Assembly (NCBI GenBank): GCA_905236615.1
Contig: CAJORC010000295.1
Span: 1 to 15,289 of the forward strand
DNA from: an uncultured Lachnospiraceae bacterium
Lineage (GTDB): Bacteria > Bacillota > Clostridia > Lachnospirales > Lachnospiraceae
Length of the DNA: 15,289 nucleotides
Reading direction: 5' to 3'
This document shows, piece after piece, positions 5,991 to 13,140 of this stretch (positions are counted from its first letter, which is position 1; each line of letters begins with the position of its first letter). The notes beneath the pieces were generated by a model, which saw nothing but the letters and a program-made list of their open reading frames with translations, did no database searches and was not told the DNA's origin. A program made the translations under genes and the position numbers.

Positions 5991-7427
5991 ATGGCAGAAA
6001 AGAAAAAACTCGTTGAAGCAATAACCTCCATGGAAGAGGATTTTGCCCAGTGGTATACAGATGTAGTTAAAAAAGCCGAGCTTGTTGAGTATTCAAGCGT
6101 TAAGGGATGCATAATCTTAAAGCCGGCAGGCTATGCTCTCTGGGAAAACATACAGAGAGAGCTTGATGCAAGATTTAAGGCAACGGGAGTTCAGAATGTT
6201 TATATGCCGCTTCTGATACCGGAGAGCCTGCTTCAGAAGGAAAAGGATCACGTCGAGGGTTTTGCACCCGAAGTTGCATGGGTAACCATGGGCGGCGGTG
6301 AGAGACTTGAGGAGCGCATGTGCGTCCGTCCTACATCAGAAACACTTTTCTGTGATTTTTATAAAAACGATATACATTCCTACAGAGACCTTCCGAGAGT
6401 TTACAATCAGTGGTGCTCGGTATTCCGTTGGGAAAAGACAACAAGACCTTTCCTTCGTTCAAGAGAGTTCCTCTGGCAGGAAGGACATACAATGCACGAG
6501 ACAGCAGAGGATGCTGAGGCTCGTACAGTACAGATGCTGAACGTCTATGCTGATTTCTGTAAAGAATATCTTGCAATTCCCACTATCAGGGGAAGAAAGA
6601 CTGATAAAGAGAAATTTGCCGGTGCGGTTGCTACTTATACTATAGAAGCAATGATGCACGACGGAAAGGCTCTTCAGTCAGGAACAAGCCATAACTTCGG
6701 AAGCGGCTTTGCAGAAGCTTTCGGAATCCAGTTTACAGGACGTGACAATATGCTTCATACACCGCACCAGACTTCATGGGGACTTTCCACAAGAATTATC
6801 GGAGCCCTTATCATGGTTCACGGTGATAATTCGGGACTTGTTCTTCCGCCTGCGATCGCACCTACACAGGTTGTTATCATTCCTATACAGCAGAAGAAAG
6901 AGGGCGTGCTTGATGCCGCTGCCTCCTTAAAGGAGAAGCTCGCAGACTTCCGCGTAGCCCTGGATGATTCCGACAGAAGTCCGGGATTCAAGTTTGCAGA
7001 GCAGGAGATGAGAGGCTTCCCGCTTCGTATAGAGATCGGTCCTAAGGATCTGGAAGCAGGACACTGCGTAGTTGTAAGAAGAGATACAAGAGAGAAATAT
7101 ACAGTTGAGCTCGATAAGGTTCATGATTTTGTTGCAGATATGCTGAAGACTATTCAGTCGGATATGTATGAGAGGGCTAAGAAGCACCTGGAGGAGAATA
7201 TCTTCCCGGCTGTAACATATGATGAGTTCAAGAAGACTATAGATGAAAAGCCCGGCTTCGTGAAAGCTATGTGGTGCGGAGATGTTGAGTGTGAGGATCA
7301 GATCAAGGCTGATACAACCGCAACAAGCCGCTGCATGCCTTTCGAGGATCAGGAAGCTATTTCGGATAAATGTGTATGCTGCGGAAAACCCGCAAAGCAT
7401 CTTGTATACTGGGGTAAGGCTTATTAA
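5991..7427 (+). CDS. proS: Prolyl-tRNA synthetase, archaeal/eukaryotic-like type
   Basis: This 478-aa cytosolic class II synthetase charges tRNA-Pro with proline. Class II motif 1 lies around 38-65. Motif 2 contains FRWE (145-148) followed by [19 protein letters not shown]. Motif 3 includes GLSTR (264-268). The protein lacks the large editing insertion of E. coli-type ProRS and instead has the C-terminal zinc domain of the archaeal-like form, with Cys429, Cys434, Cys461 and Cys464 as likely ligands (Cys448 and Cys463 are also nearby). It ends in Tyr478; in the Thermus enzyme the C-terminal Tyr carboxylate reaches the active site. First gene of its operon, 20 bases before ackA. Confidence 0.96.
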   Translation: MAEKKKLVEAITSMEEDFAQWYTDVVKKAELVEYSSVKGCIILKPAGYALWENIQRELDARFKATGVQNVYMPLLIPESLLQKEKDHVEGFAPEVAWVTMGGGERLEERMCVRPTSETLFCDFYKNDIHSYRDLPRVYNQWCSVFRWEKTTRPFLRSREFLWQEGHTMHETAEDAEARTVQMLNVYADFCKEYLAIPTIRGRKTDKEKFAGAVATYTIEAMMHDGKALQSGTSHNFGSGFAEAFGIQFTGRDNMLHTPHQTSWGLSTRIIGALIMVHGDNSGLVLPPAIAPTQVVIIPIQQKKEGVLDAAASLKEKLADFRVALDDSDRSPGFKFAEQEMRGFPLRIEIGPKDLEAGHCVVVRRDTREKYTVELDKVHDFVADMLKTIQSDMYERAKKHLEENIFPAVTYDEFKKTIDEKPGFVKAMWCGDVECEDQIKADTTATSRCMPFEDQEAISDKCVCCGKPAKHLVYWGKAY

Positions 7428-7447
7428 GAAGAGGAGAATAGTATTTT

Positions 7448-8644
7448 ATGAAGGTACTGGTTATCAACTGCGGAAGCTCATCACTTAAATACCAGCTCAT
7501 CGACATGGATAGCGGTGAGGCACTTGCAAAGGGACTTTGCGAGAGAATAGGAATCGACGGCGGAAAATTAGAGTATAAAAAATCCGGCGAAGATAAGAAG
7601 GTTACGGAAGTTGATATGCCTGATCACAGCGTGGCTGTTGAGCTCGTTATCAAGAGACTTACAAACAGCGAAGACGGCGTTATCAGCTCACTTGCCGAGA
7701 TAGATGCGGTAGGACACAGAGTCGTTCACGGCGGTGAGAGATTCAAGGAAGCTGTAAAGATCGACGAGAGCGTTATCAAAGGAATCGAAGAGTGCAACGA
7801 TCTTGCGCCTCTTCACAATCCGGCAAACGTTATCGGTATCCGTGCCTGTGAAAAGGCTATGGCGGGAGTTCCGCAGGTTGCCGTATTTGATACTGCATTC
7901 CATCAGACAATGGAGCCCAAGTCATACCTTTATGCGGTTCCTTATAAATATTATGAGAATTACAAGCTTCGCCGTTACGGTTTCCACGGCACAAGCCATG
8001 AGTATGTGTCAAAGAGAGCGGCAGAGATTCTGGGTAAAGATATCGAAAGCCTTAATATCATAGTATGCCATCTTGGAAACGGTGCATCCATAAGTGCCGT
8101 AAAGAAGGGCAAGTGCGTTGATACTTCAATGGGACTTACACCCCTTGAAGGTCTTGTAATGGGTACCCGTTCCGGTGATATTGATCCTGCGGCAATCAAT
8201 TATATCATGCAGAAGGAAAATATTTCTGCGGCAGAAGTTATGAATATCCTGAATAAGAAGTCCGGAGTTCTGGGACTTTCGGATAATCTTTCATCTGACT
8301 TCAGAGATCTTGCCGAAGCAGCTGCTAACGGAAACAAGAAGGCTGAGACAGCACTTGATGCTTATGCTCTCAGAGTTGCAAAATATATCGGTGCTTACAC
8401 GGTTGAGATGGGCGGCGTTGATGCCATCGTATTTACGGCCGGTGCCGGAGAAAACAACAGTACCGTAAGAGAGAAGATCTCATCTTATCTGGGAATCCTC
8501 GGAACAAGCTTTGACAGTGAAAAGAATAAGATCAGAGGTGAGGAGTTCTTCCTTTCGAAGCCTGAGGATAAGGTAGCGCTTATGGTAATTCCCACAGATG
8601 AGGAAATGTCTATTGCACGGCAGACTGTTGCAGTATTGAAATAA
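7448..8644 (+). CDS. ackA: Acetate kinase
   Basis: This 398-aa cytosolic enzyme interconverts acetyl phosphate plus ADP with acetate plus ATP, the substrate-level ATP step of anaerobic acetate production. The family signatures NCGSSSLKYQL (7-17) and HRVVHGGERF (90-99) are present. Catalytic and binding residues fall at the same numbers as in the Methanosarcina enzyme: Asn7, Arg91, Asp148, His180 and Arg241; the metal-site Glu corresponds to Glu385 in PTDEE. HLGNGASI and GAGENNS nucleotide-binding loops are seen. GAGGAG at 7431-7436 is 11 bases upstream of ATG 7448. The usual partner gene pta is not in this window; ackA instead sits between proS and cca in one operon. Confidence 0.97.
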   Translation: MKVLVINCGSSSLKYQLIDMDSGEALAKGLCERIGIDGGKLEYKKSGEDKKVTEVDMPDHSVAVELVIKRLTNSEDGVISSLAEIDAVGHRVVHGGERFKEAVKIDESVIKGIEECNDLAPLHNPANVIGIRACEKAMAGVPQVAVFDTAFHQTMEPKSYLYAVPYKYYENYKLRRYGFHGTSHEYVSKRAAEILGKDIESLNIIVCHLGNGASISAVKKGKCVDTSMGLTPLEGLVMGTRSGDIDPAAINYIMQKENISAAEVMNILNKKSGVLGLSDNLSSDFRDLAEAAANGNKKAETALDAYALRVAKYIGAYTVEMGGVDAIVFTAGAGENNSTVREKISSYLGILGTSFDSEKNKIRGEEFFLSKPEDKVALMVIPTDEEMSIARQTVAVLK

Positions 8645-8668
8645 TAAAAAGTGTTTAAGGGTAGCGAG

Positions 8669-10033
8669 ATGATAGAATATAATATTGCACTACCGGAAGA
8701 TGTAAAGTTCATAATAGAAACTATAGAGAACGCAGGCTTCGAGGCATATGCCGTCGGAGGCTGCGTTCGTGACTCTTTATTGGGAAGAAGTCCGGATGAC
8801 TGGGACATAACCACTTCCGCGAAACCGACCGAGGTAAAGGAACTTTTCAGACGAACCGTTGACACCGGGATACAGCACGGAACTGTTACGGTCATGCTTA
8901 AAGAAAAGGGTTACGAGGTAACAACCTACAGGATCGACGGAGAATATGAAGACTCTCGCCACCCGAAGCAGGTGGAGTTTACGCCGAACTTAAAGGAAGA
9001 TCTTGCAAGGCGTGACTTTACCATCAATGCAATGGCTTATAATGAGCGCGATGGAATAGTTGACGAATTTGGCGGAATGGACGATCTGGCAAAAGGGATC
9101 ATTCGCGCCGTGGGATTTGCAGAGTCGAGGTTCGGAGAGGACGCACTCAGGATATTCAGGGCATTCAGATTTGCTGCGGTATTAAATTTTGATATAGCGG
9201 AAGATACGCTTCTGGCGGCAAGGAAGCTTGCCCCGACGCTGGAGAGGATTTCGGCAGAGCGTATAAATATAGAGCTCACGAAACTTCTCATGTCGGATAA
9301 CCCGGATCATATCATCAGGCTATATGAAAACGGGATCACGGCGGTAATGCTTCCGGAATTTGACCGCTGCATGAAGACTGTGCAGAACAATCCTCACCAC
9401 TGTTATAATGTCGGAGAGCATATAGCACATTCCATGAAGGCTCTTAAGGCTGAAGAAACGGAAGATAAGGATGAGCTGAGGATTCTGAGGTTTGCACTTC
9501 TTTTGCATGATATGGGGAAGCCCGAAACGAAGACCACAGATAAGCTGGGGATCGATCATTTTTACGGGCATGAGATCATCGGAGAGAAAATAGCGGTAGA
9601 TGTGCTTAAGCGCCTTAAATCGGACAACAACACTATTGACAGGGTGAGAAGGCTTGTGCGCTGGCATGATACCAGACCTGAAACAACGGAGAAGTCAGTC
9701 AGAAAATCGGTAAACAATGTCGGAGAAGACATTTATCCGATGCTCCTGAAATTTCACAGGGCAGACATTGCGGCACAGAGCGACTATAAAAGAGAAGAGA
9801 AAATTGATATAGAAAATCGCATAGAGCAGATATATCATGATATAATTGAAAGAGGGGACTGTATTTCTTTAAAAATGCTCTCTGTTAACGGAGGAGATTT
9901 AATTGCAGCAGGAATGAAACCGGGAAAAGAGCTTGGAGAGGTTTTGAAGGGGCTCTTGGAGCTGGTATTGGAGGATCCGTCATGCAACGAAAAAGAGATA
10001 CTTTTAAGAAAGGTAAAAGAAATCCGGGGGTAG
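8669..10033 (+). CDS. cca: CCA tRNA nucleotidyltransferase with HD domain
   Basis: This 454-aa protein adds or repairs the 3' CCA end of tRNAs. The start is taken as ATG 8669 because AAGGG (8656-8660) lies 8 bases upstream; an in-frame GTG at 8651 has no ribosome binding site. The class II nucleotidyltransferase head shows VGGCVRD (29-35), catalytic Asp44 and Asp46 in DDWDITT, and RRDFTINAMAYN. A following region has the nucleotide-recognition helices. An HD domain contains His280-Asp281 in LLHDMGKPETKT, consistent with a metal-dependent phosphohydrolase activity. A poly(A) polymerase is the alternative, but organisms of this type usually carry only the CCA enzyme. It lies 24 bases after ackA, and its 3' end overlaps the next gene by 52 bases. 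Confidence 0.93.
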   Translation: MIEYNIALPEDVKFIIETIENAGFEAYAVGGCVRDSLLGRSPDDWDITTSAKPTEVKELFRRTVDTGIQHGTVTVMLKEKGYEVTTYRIDGEYEDSRHPKQVEFTPNLKEDLARRDFTINAMAYNERDGIVDEFGGMDDLAKGIIRAVGFAESRFGEDALRIFRAFRFAAVLNFDIAEDTLLAARKLAPTLERISAERINIELTKLLMSDNPDHIIRLYENGITAVMLPEFDRCMKTVQNNPHHCYNVGEHIAHSMKALKAEETEDKDELRILRFALLLHDMGKPETKTTDKLGIDHFYGHEIIGEKIAVDVLKRLKSDNNTIDRVRRLVRWHDTRPETTEKSVRKSVNNVGEDIYPMLLKFHRADIAAQSDYKREEKIDIENRIEQIYHDIIERGDCISLKMLSVNGGDLIAAGMKPGKELGEVLKGLLELVLEDPSCNEKEILLRKVKEIRG

Positions 10034-11424
10034 TGATAACGCTTCTGATCGCCTTGTTGTTGACGGCGTGTGCGAACACAGGAGGAAAGAAAGAGGCGGC
10101 ATCAACGGAAGAAGCTTCTACTGAAGAAACGGTCAAAATGGATGATCTGAAGGCTGAAGGAACAGCTGTTGTGCTGTCGGTGGAAGAAGAAGAAAAAAAG
10201 ATACATTTTTCATCTGTTGAAACGGGAGAAGCCTACAGTTTTTCTTATAACGGGCTTACAGAATTTACGGACAGTTACGGTGAAGTAAAGGTTCCGAGTC
10301 AGTATAAGATAGGCGATATCGTTGACATAGTGATATCAGCACATTCGAAGATCCTGAATTCCGTCCGGCTTAAGGCGGGAATCTTCAAGATCGAAGATAT
10401 GGAAGATTATAAGATTGATCTGAACAGGGGAGTTCTGAGCCACGGTGGAAATAATTACCGTATCAGTGATTCTACTGTGGTGGTCTCAGGCGGAGTCAGA
10501 TCTTCGTTCAGGAAGATAAAAGAAGGAGACAGTATAACCGCAGTCGGATACGGTCATGATATCTATACTATTGTACGCGGGGGCGGAACCGGTTATTTAA
10601 AGATAATCGGTCAGGAGTCCTTTAAGGGAGGCTGGATAGAAGTCGGGGATATCATCACAGGCATAACGGATGATATGCTCATAGAGATTCCGGAAGGCAG
10701 CTATAAGGTAAGGATATCCTACAACGGTTTCGGCGGTGAAAAGCAGGCTTCTGTGATAAGGGGGCAGGAAACCGTTCTGAATGTCAGTGATCTTAAAGGT
10801 GAACTCTTAAAGACGGGAAAGGTCATCTTCTCTATCGAACCCGAAGGCATTGATCCGGAAGTCAGCATTGACGGGGAGATCATAGACGATAAGAAGCCCG
10901 TTGAAATGGAGTACGGAGTTCACACGCTTTATGTTGAAGCCTATGATTATGCGCCGGTCAAGAGGATGATAAGTGTCGGGGATCCGACGGCATACATAAG
11001 CATAAGGCTGGAAAAGTCTGCGGTTTCAAAGAATTCGACAGCGAAGACCGTTACAAAGGCGGATTCAAATTATCTTCCCGACAGCTTTAAGATCGATAAG
11101 TCAAAGGATGCTACAAAAAAGGAAGATACGGACGATACAGAAAGCAAGTCTTCAGAGGCGTCAAAGGAAGATGAGACAGAAACTGTTTCGTCAACTGTCA
11201 AGCTTTATGTAGACGGGCCTGCGGATGCGGAAGTTTACTTTGACGGTTCTTATAAAGGAATAGCGCCATGCAGCTTCACAAAAACAAAGGGAACGCATGT
11301 GATAACTCTCCGCGGAGATGGTTACAGGACAAAGCATTATACCGTAACCTTAAATGACAGCGAAGATGAAACATATACTTTTTCGGCATTGGAAAAAATG
11401 GACGATGACGAGGAAGAAGATTAG
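9982..11424 (+). CDS. PEGA-domain lipoprotein, function unknown
   Basis: This 480-aa predicted lipoprotein has a lysine/arginine-rich N terminus, a hydrophobic segment (17-28) and the lipobox LLTAC with Cys30, so it should be anchored on the outer face of the membrane. An acidic spacer follows. The middle (about 50-265) is beta-rich and unassigned, ending in a PEGA-like stretch with EGSYKVRISYNGF. A clear PEGA repeat covers about 279-345, then a Ser/Thr/Lys/Glu-rich linker (about 345-400), a second PEGA repeat at about 403-470 (YFDGSYKGIAPCSF) and an acidic tail. ATG 9982 lies inside cca but has GGAGG 7 bases upstream, so the 52-base overlap is credible. PEGA domains are surface or cell-envelope modules; a role in binding wall material is a guess. 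Confidence 0.85.
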   Translation: MQRKRDTFKKGKRNPGVVITLLIALLLTACANTGGKKEAASTEEASTEETVKMDDLKAEGTAVVLSVEEEEKKIHFSSVETGEAYSFSYNGLTEFTDSYGEVKVPSQYKIGDIVDIVISAHSKILNSVRLKAGIFKIEDMEDYKIDLNRGVLSHGGNNYRISDSTVVVSGGVRSSFRKIKEGDSITAVGYGHDIYTIVRGGGTGYLKIIGQESFKGGWIEVGDIITGITDDMLIEIPEGSYKVRISYNGFGGEKQASVIRGQETVLNVSDLKGELLKTGKVIFSIEPEGIDPEVSIDGEIIDDKKPVEMEYGVHTLYVEAYDYAPVKRMISVGDPTAYISIRLEKSAVSKNSTAKTVTKADSNYLPDSFKIDKSKDATKKEDTDDTESKSSEASKEDETETVSSTVKLYVDGPADAEVYFDGSYKGIAPCSFTKTKGTHVITLRGDGYRTKHYTVTLNDSEDETYTFSALEKMDDDEEED

Positions 11425-11439
11425 AATAAGAGATTAAAA

Positions 11440-11470
11440 ATAAGCCGTTTGCATTATGCAAGCGGCTTAT
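11440..11470 (-). terminator. Hairpin terminator of the DHH gene, containing its stop codon
   Basis: A 14-bp stem with a single G-T wobble (arms 11440-11453 and 11457-11470, core AAGCCG/CGGCTT) encloses the three-base loop TTA at 11454-11456. On the reverse strand that loop is the TAA stop of the DHH gene, and the hairpin is followed by TTTTTAATC, a good U-tract. On the forward strand the hairpin is followed only by AAAATG, so termination of the PEGA gene transcript here would be weaker. It may still serve both convergent genes. Confidence 0.8.
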
Positions 11471-12950
11471 AAAATGTTGCGAAGGAATCGCTGTCCACGA
11501 TTGAAATGTCTTCAAGATTATCACTTCCGGCAACCAGATAGTCTCCTATGAGACCGATTGTGTAGTTCGAGTCGCTGGTCGGAAAAAGCTTCAGATTCTT
11601 TTCAAGCTGGATCGCATATACCGTAATGACTGAATTACATAAACATGTCTTTGCGAAATGCTCAAGTATCTTCGGACTTCCCGTTTCATCCCTGACAGTA
11701 GGCGAATATGGCGCATTCGGGATAAAAGGTGCGTCGATCTGCTCATAACGTGAGGAAAGGGTTTCCGTATCGGAGATCACGACTCCGCCCTTGGCGTCAA
11801 GGATCAGACAGCTGTCAGAATCGACGGTCGTTTTCGTATCACCTGCCTCGGTACGGATATTGATAACAGTACCTTCCGGGTAAAGAGCATTTAAGAGAAC
11901 ATATCCCTGAGGAACACGTCTCAGATGGTATTTCTGCATCTTTGAAATATCGGCTTTATAAGTATCGGCATAAATAACATCAAATGCCTTGAGGTATTTC
12001 TGGTAACATTCGGAGAAGAATGCCTGAAGGTGAAGCTCCGGATATTTGTTTTCAAAAGCTTCCTTGCTGATGGTTCCGCCTGCCTTGTCGAAATGTCCGC
12101 CGCCGTTTCCCATACCGTCTGCGACAAAAACAGCAAGTTCGTTGGCGTGTATTTCCCTGTCACAGCTTCTTACGGAAAATTTGATCTCATCCATGTGTTC
12201 CGTATAAACGATACAGGTTGAAATAGAGTCAACCTGCAGTGCGAAGTCGCTGATCATTCCGAGCAGATTAGGCTCGCAGTCTTCTGCGTTTAAGATAGCA
12301 AAATGCTGCTTTTCGTTAATTATCGCCCTGATGAGTGCAAGTCCCGCTATACCCAGCTCTTTTGAAGAAAGAGTCGAATTGTTCATATGCTTTATCAGAT
12401 CAAAATCCGGATGCAGGGAGTCCAGCATATCACGGTCGAGCGGGTTATACATCTCATAGAAGGAGGTTGTATCCGTATAAAGTCCGTAATAAAGCGCTGT
12501 CTGCAGATTTTTGTAGAGCTCAACGGGAAAATGCTTCTGGAGAAGCAGAGTCCAGATGATAGTTGAACAGCTTCCGAATTCGGGACGGATATCCGCTATT
12601 GCATTTTCTTCGATATTTCCCGGCTGGTGGTGGTCGATTATCGCCAGTTCATTATAGAGAAGCTTTGTAACATTACCGCTTCCGTACTGACAGTCAACGG
12701 TAACGAGAATCCCCTCCGGACGATAAAGGTTATTTACATAGACGATCGGAATGTCAAGCTTTTCGATCATCATGAGGAAATTTCGCTTGCGTATATGTTC
12801 TTTGCCTGAGTAGATCAGCTTAACCCTCTTGTTAGGCAGAGATGAAAAATACAGATAGAGCCCATATCCGGATGCCAGCGCGTCCGCGTCGGGATTGTCG
12901 TGGCATTGTATGGTTATGCAGTTGTGTACTGCAATATCGTCTAGAATCAT
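11454..12950 (-). CDS. DHH/DHHA1 phosphoesterase with a C-terminal extension of two PGDYG-like modules
   Basis: This 498-aa cytosolic protein belongs to the DHH superfamily (RecJ, NrnA, GdpP relatives), manganese-dependent enzymes that cut nucleotides or short oligonucleotides. Metal-site motifs are HDNPDADA (17-24), Asp86 in VTVDC, DHH (106-108) and Asp160 in YTDT. A DHHA1 domain carries GNGGGHFDKAGG (281-292). After about residue 330 there is an extension not found in NrnA-type enzymes. Residues about 345-403 and 441-496 look like two copies of a small beta module; the second has IGDYLV (468-473) and resembles the PGDYG family from memory. ATG 12950 has GGGAG 9 bases upstream. The substrate is not deducible: pAp, nanoRNA and cyclic dinucleotide breakdown products are all possible. 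No transmembrane segments, so not GdpP. Confidence 0.88.
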   Translation of the reverse strand: MILDDIAVHNCITIQCHDNPDADALASGYGLYLYFSSLPNKRVKLIYSGKEHIRKRNFLMMIEKLDIPIVYVNNLYRPEGILVTVDCQYGSGNVTKLLYNELAIIDHHQPGNIEENAIADIRPEFGSCSTIIWTLLLQKHFPVELYKNLQTALYYGLYTDTTSFYEMYNPLDRDMLDSLHPDFDLIKHMNNSTLSSKELGIAGLALIRAIINEKQHFAILNAEDCEPNLLGMISDFALQVDSISTCIVYTEHMDEIKFSVRSCDREIHANELAVFVADGMGNGGGHFDKAGGTISKEAFENKYPELHLQAFFSECYQKYLKAFDVIYADTYKADISKMQKYHLRRVPQGYVLLNALYPEGTVINIRTEAGDTKTTVDSDSCLILDAKGGVVISDTETLSSRYEQIDAPFIPNAPYSPTVRDETGSPKILEHFAKTCLCNSVITVYAIQLEKNLKLFPTSDSNYTIGLIGDYLVAGSDNLEDISIVDSDSFATFYKPLA

Positions 12951-12990
12951 TAATATTAACTCCCAAATAGTTGCATTTCAAAAAGCTACC

Positions 12991-13030
12991 CCATTATAAA
13001 TAATAATGTACTATTATAAATACAATACTA
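12991..13030. repeat. Imperfect tandem 20-bp repeat in the divergent promoter region
   Basis: Two adjacent 20-base units (12991-13010 and 13011-13030) match at 14 positions and share the block ATTATAAATA. On the reverse strand each unit supplies a perfect TATAAT (12993-12998 and 13013-13018). The repeat may therefore be two alternative -10 elements for the DHH gene or a tandem operator. The high AT content makes chance similarity possible. Confidence 0.4.
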
Positions 13031-13040
13031 TTGTTCTTAA
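12993..13040 (-). promoter_or_regulatory. Candidate promoter(s) for the DHH gene
   Basis: Reading the reverse strand, TATAAT occurs at 12993-12998 and again at 13013-13018. Each has a -35-like hexamer 16 bases upstream, TTTATA and TTAAGA respectively, each matching consensus at 4 of 6 positions. Either would give a leader of roughly 35-60 bases before ATG 12950. The two may be alternatives. Confidence 0.4.
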
Positions 13041-13062
13041 TAAAATTCAAGTGATTATTTAA

Positions 13063-13091
13063 TTGTAAATTCAAAAAAAGCGTTATAAAAT
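13063..13091 (+). promoter_or_regulatory. Candidate promoter for glgX
   Basis: TTGTAA (13063-13068, 4 of 6) and TAAAAT (13086-13091, 5 of 6) are separated by 17 bases, predicting a start near 13098 and a leader of about 43 bases. The intergenic region 12951-13140 is very AT-rich; apart from the tandem repeat I see no clear catabolite-responsive element or riboswitch in it. Confidence 0.5.
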
Positions 13092-13140
13092 AAAATTGTA
13101 GCAGTATCCGAAATTGTGCGGAAATAGTAAGGGGGAACTT

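Noticed and set aside
6927..7400. Reverse-strand 157-codon frame inside proS
   Set aside because: Opposite strand of a conserved synthetase with all motifs intact; no ribosome binding site.
8651..8668. GTG 8651 as the cca start
   Set aside because: No ribosome binding site upstream; ATG 8669 has AAGGG at a good distance and begins where family members usually do.
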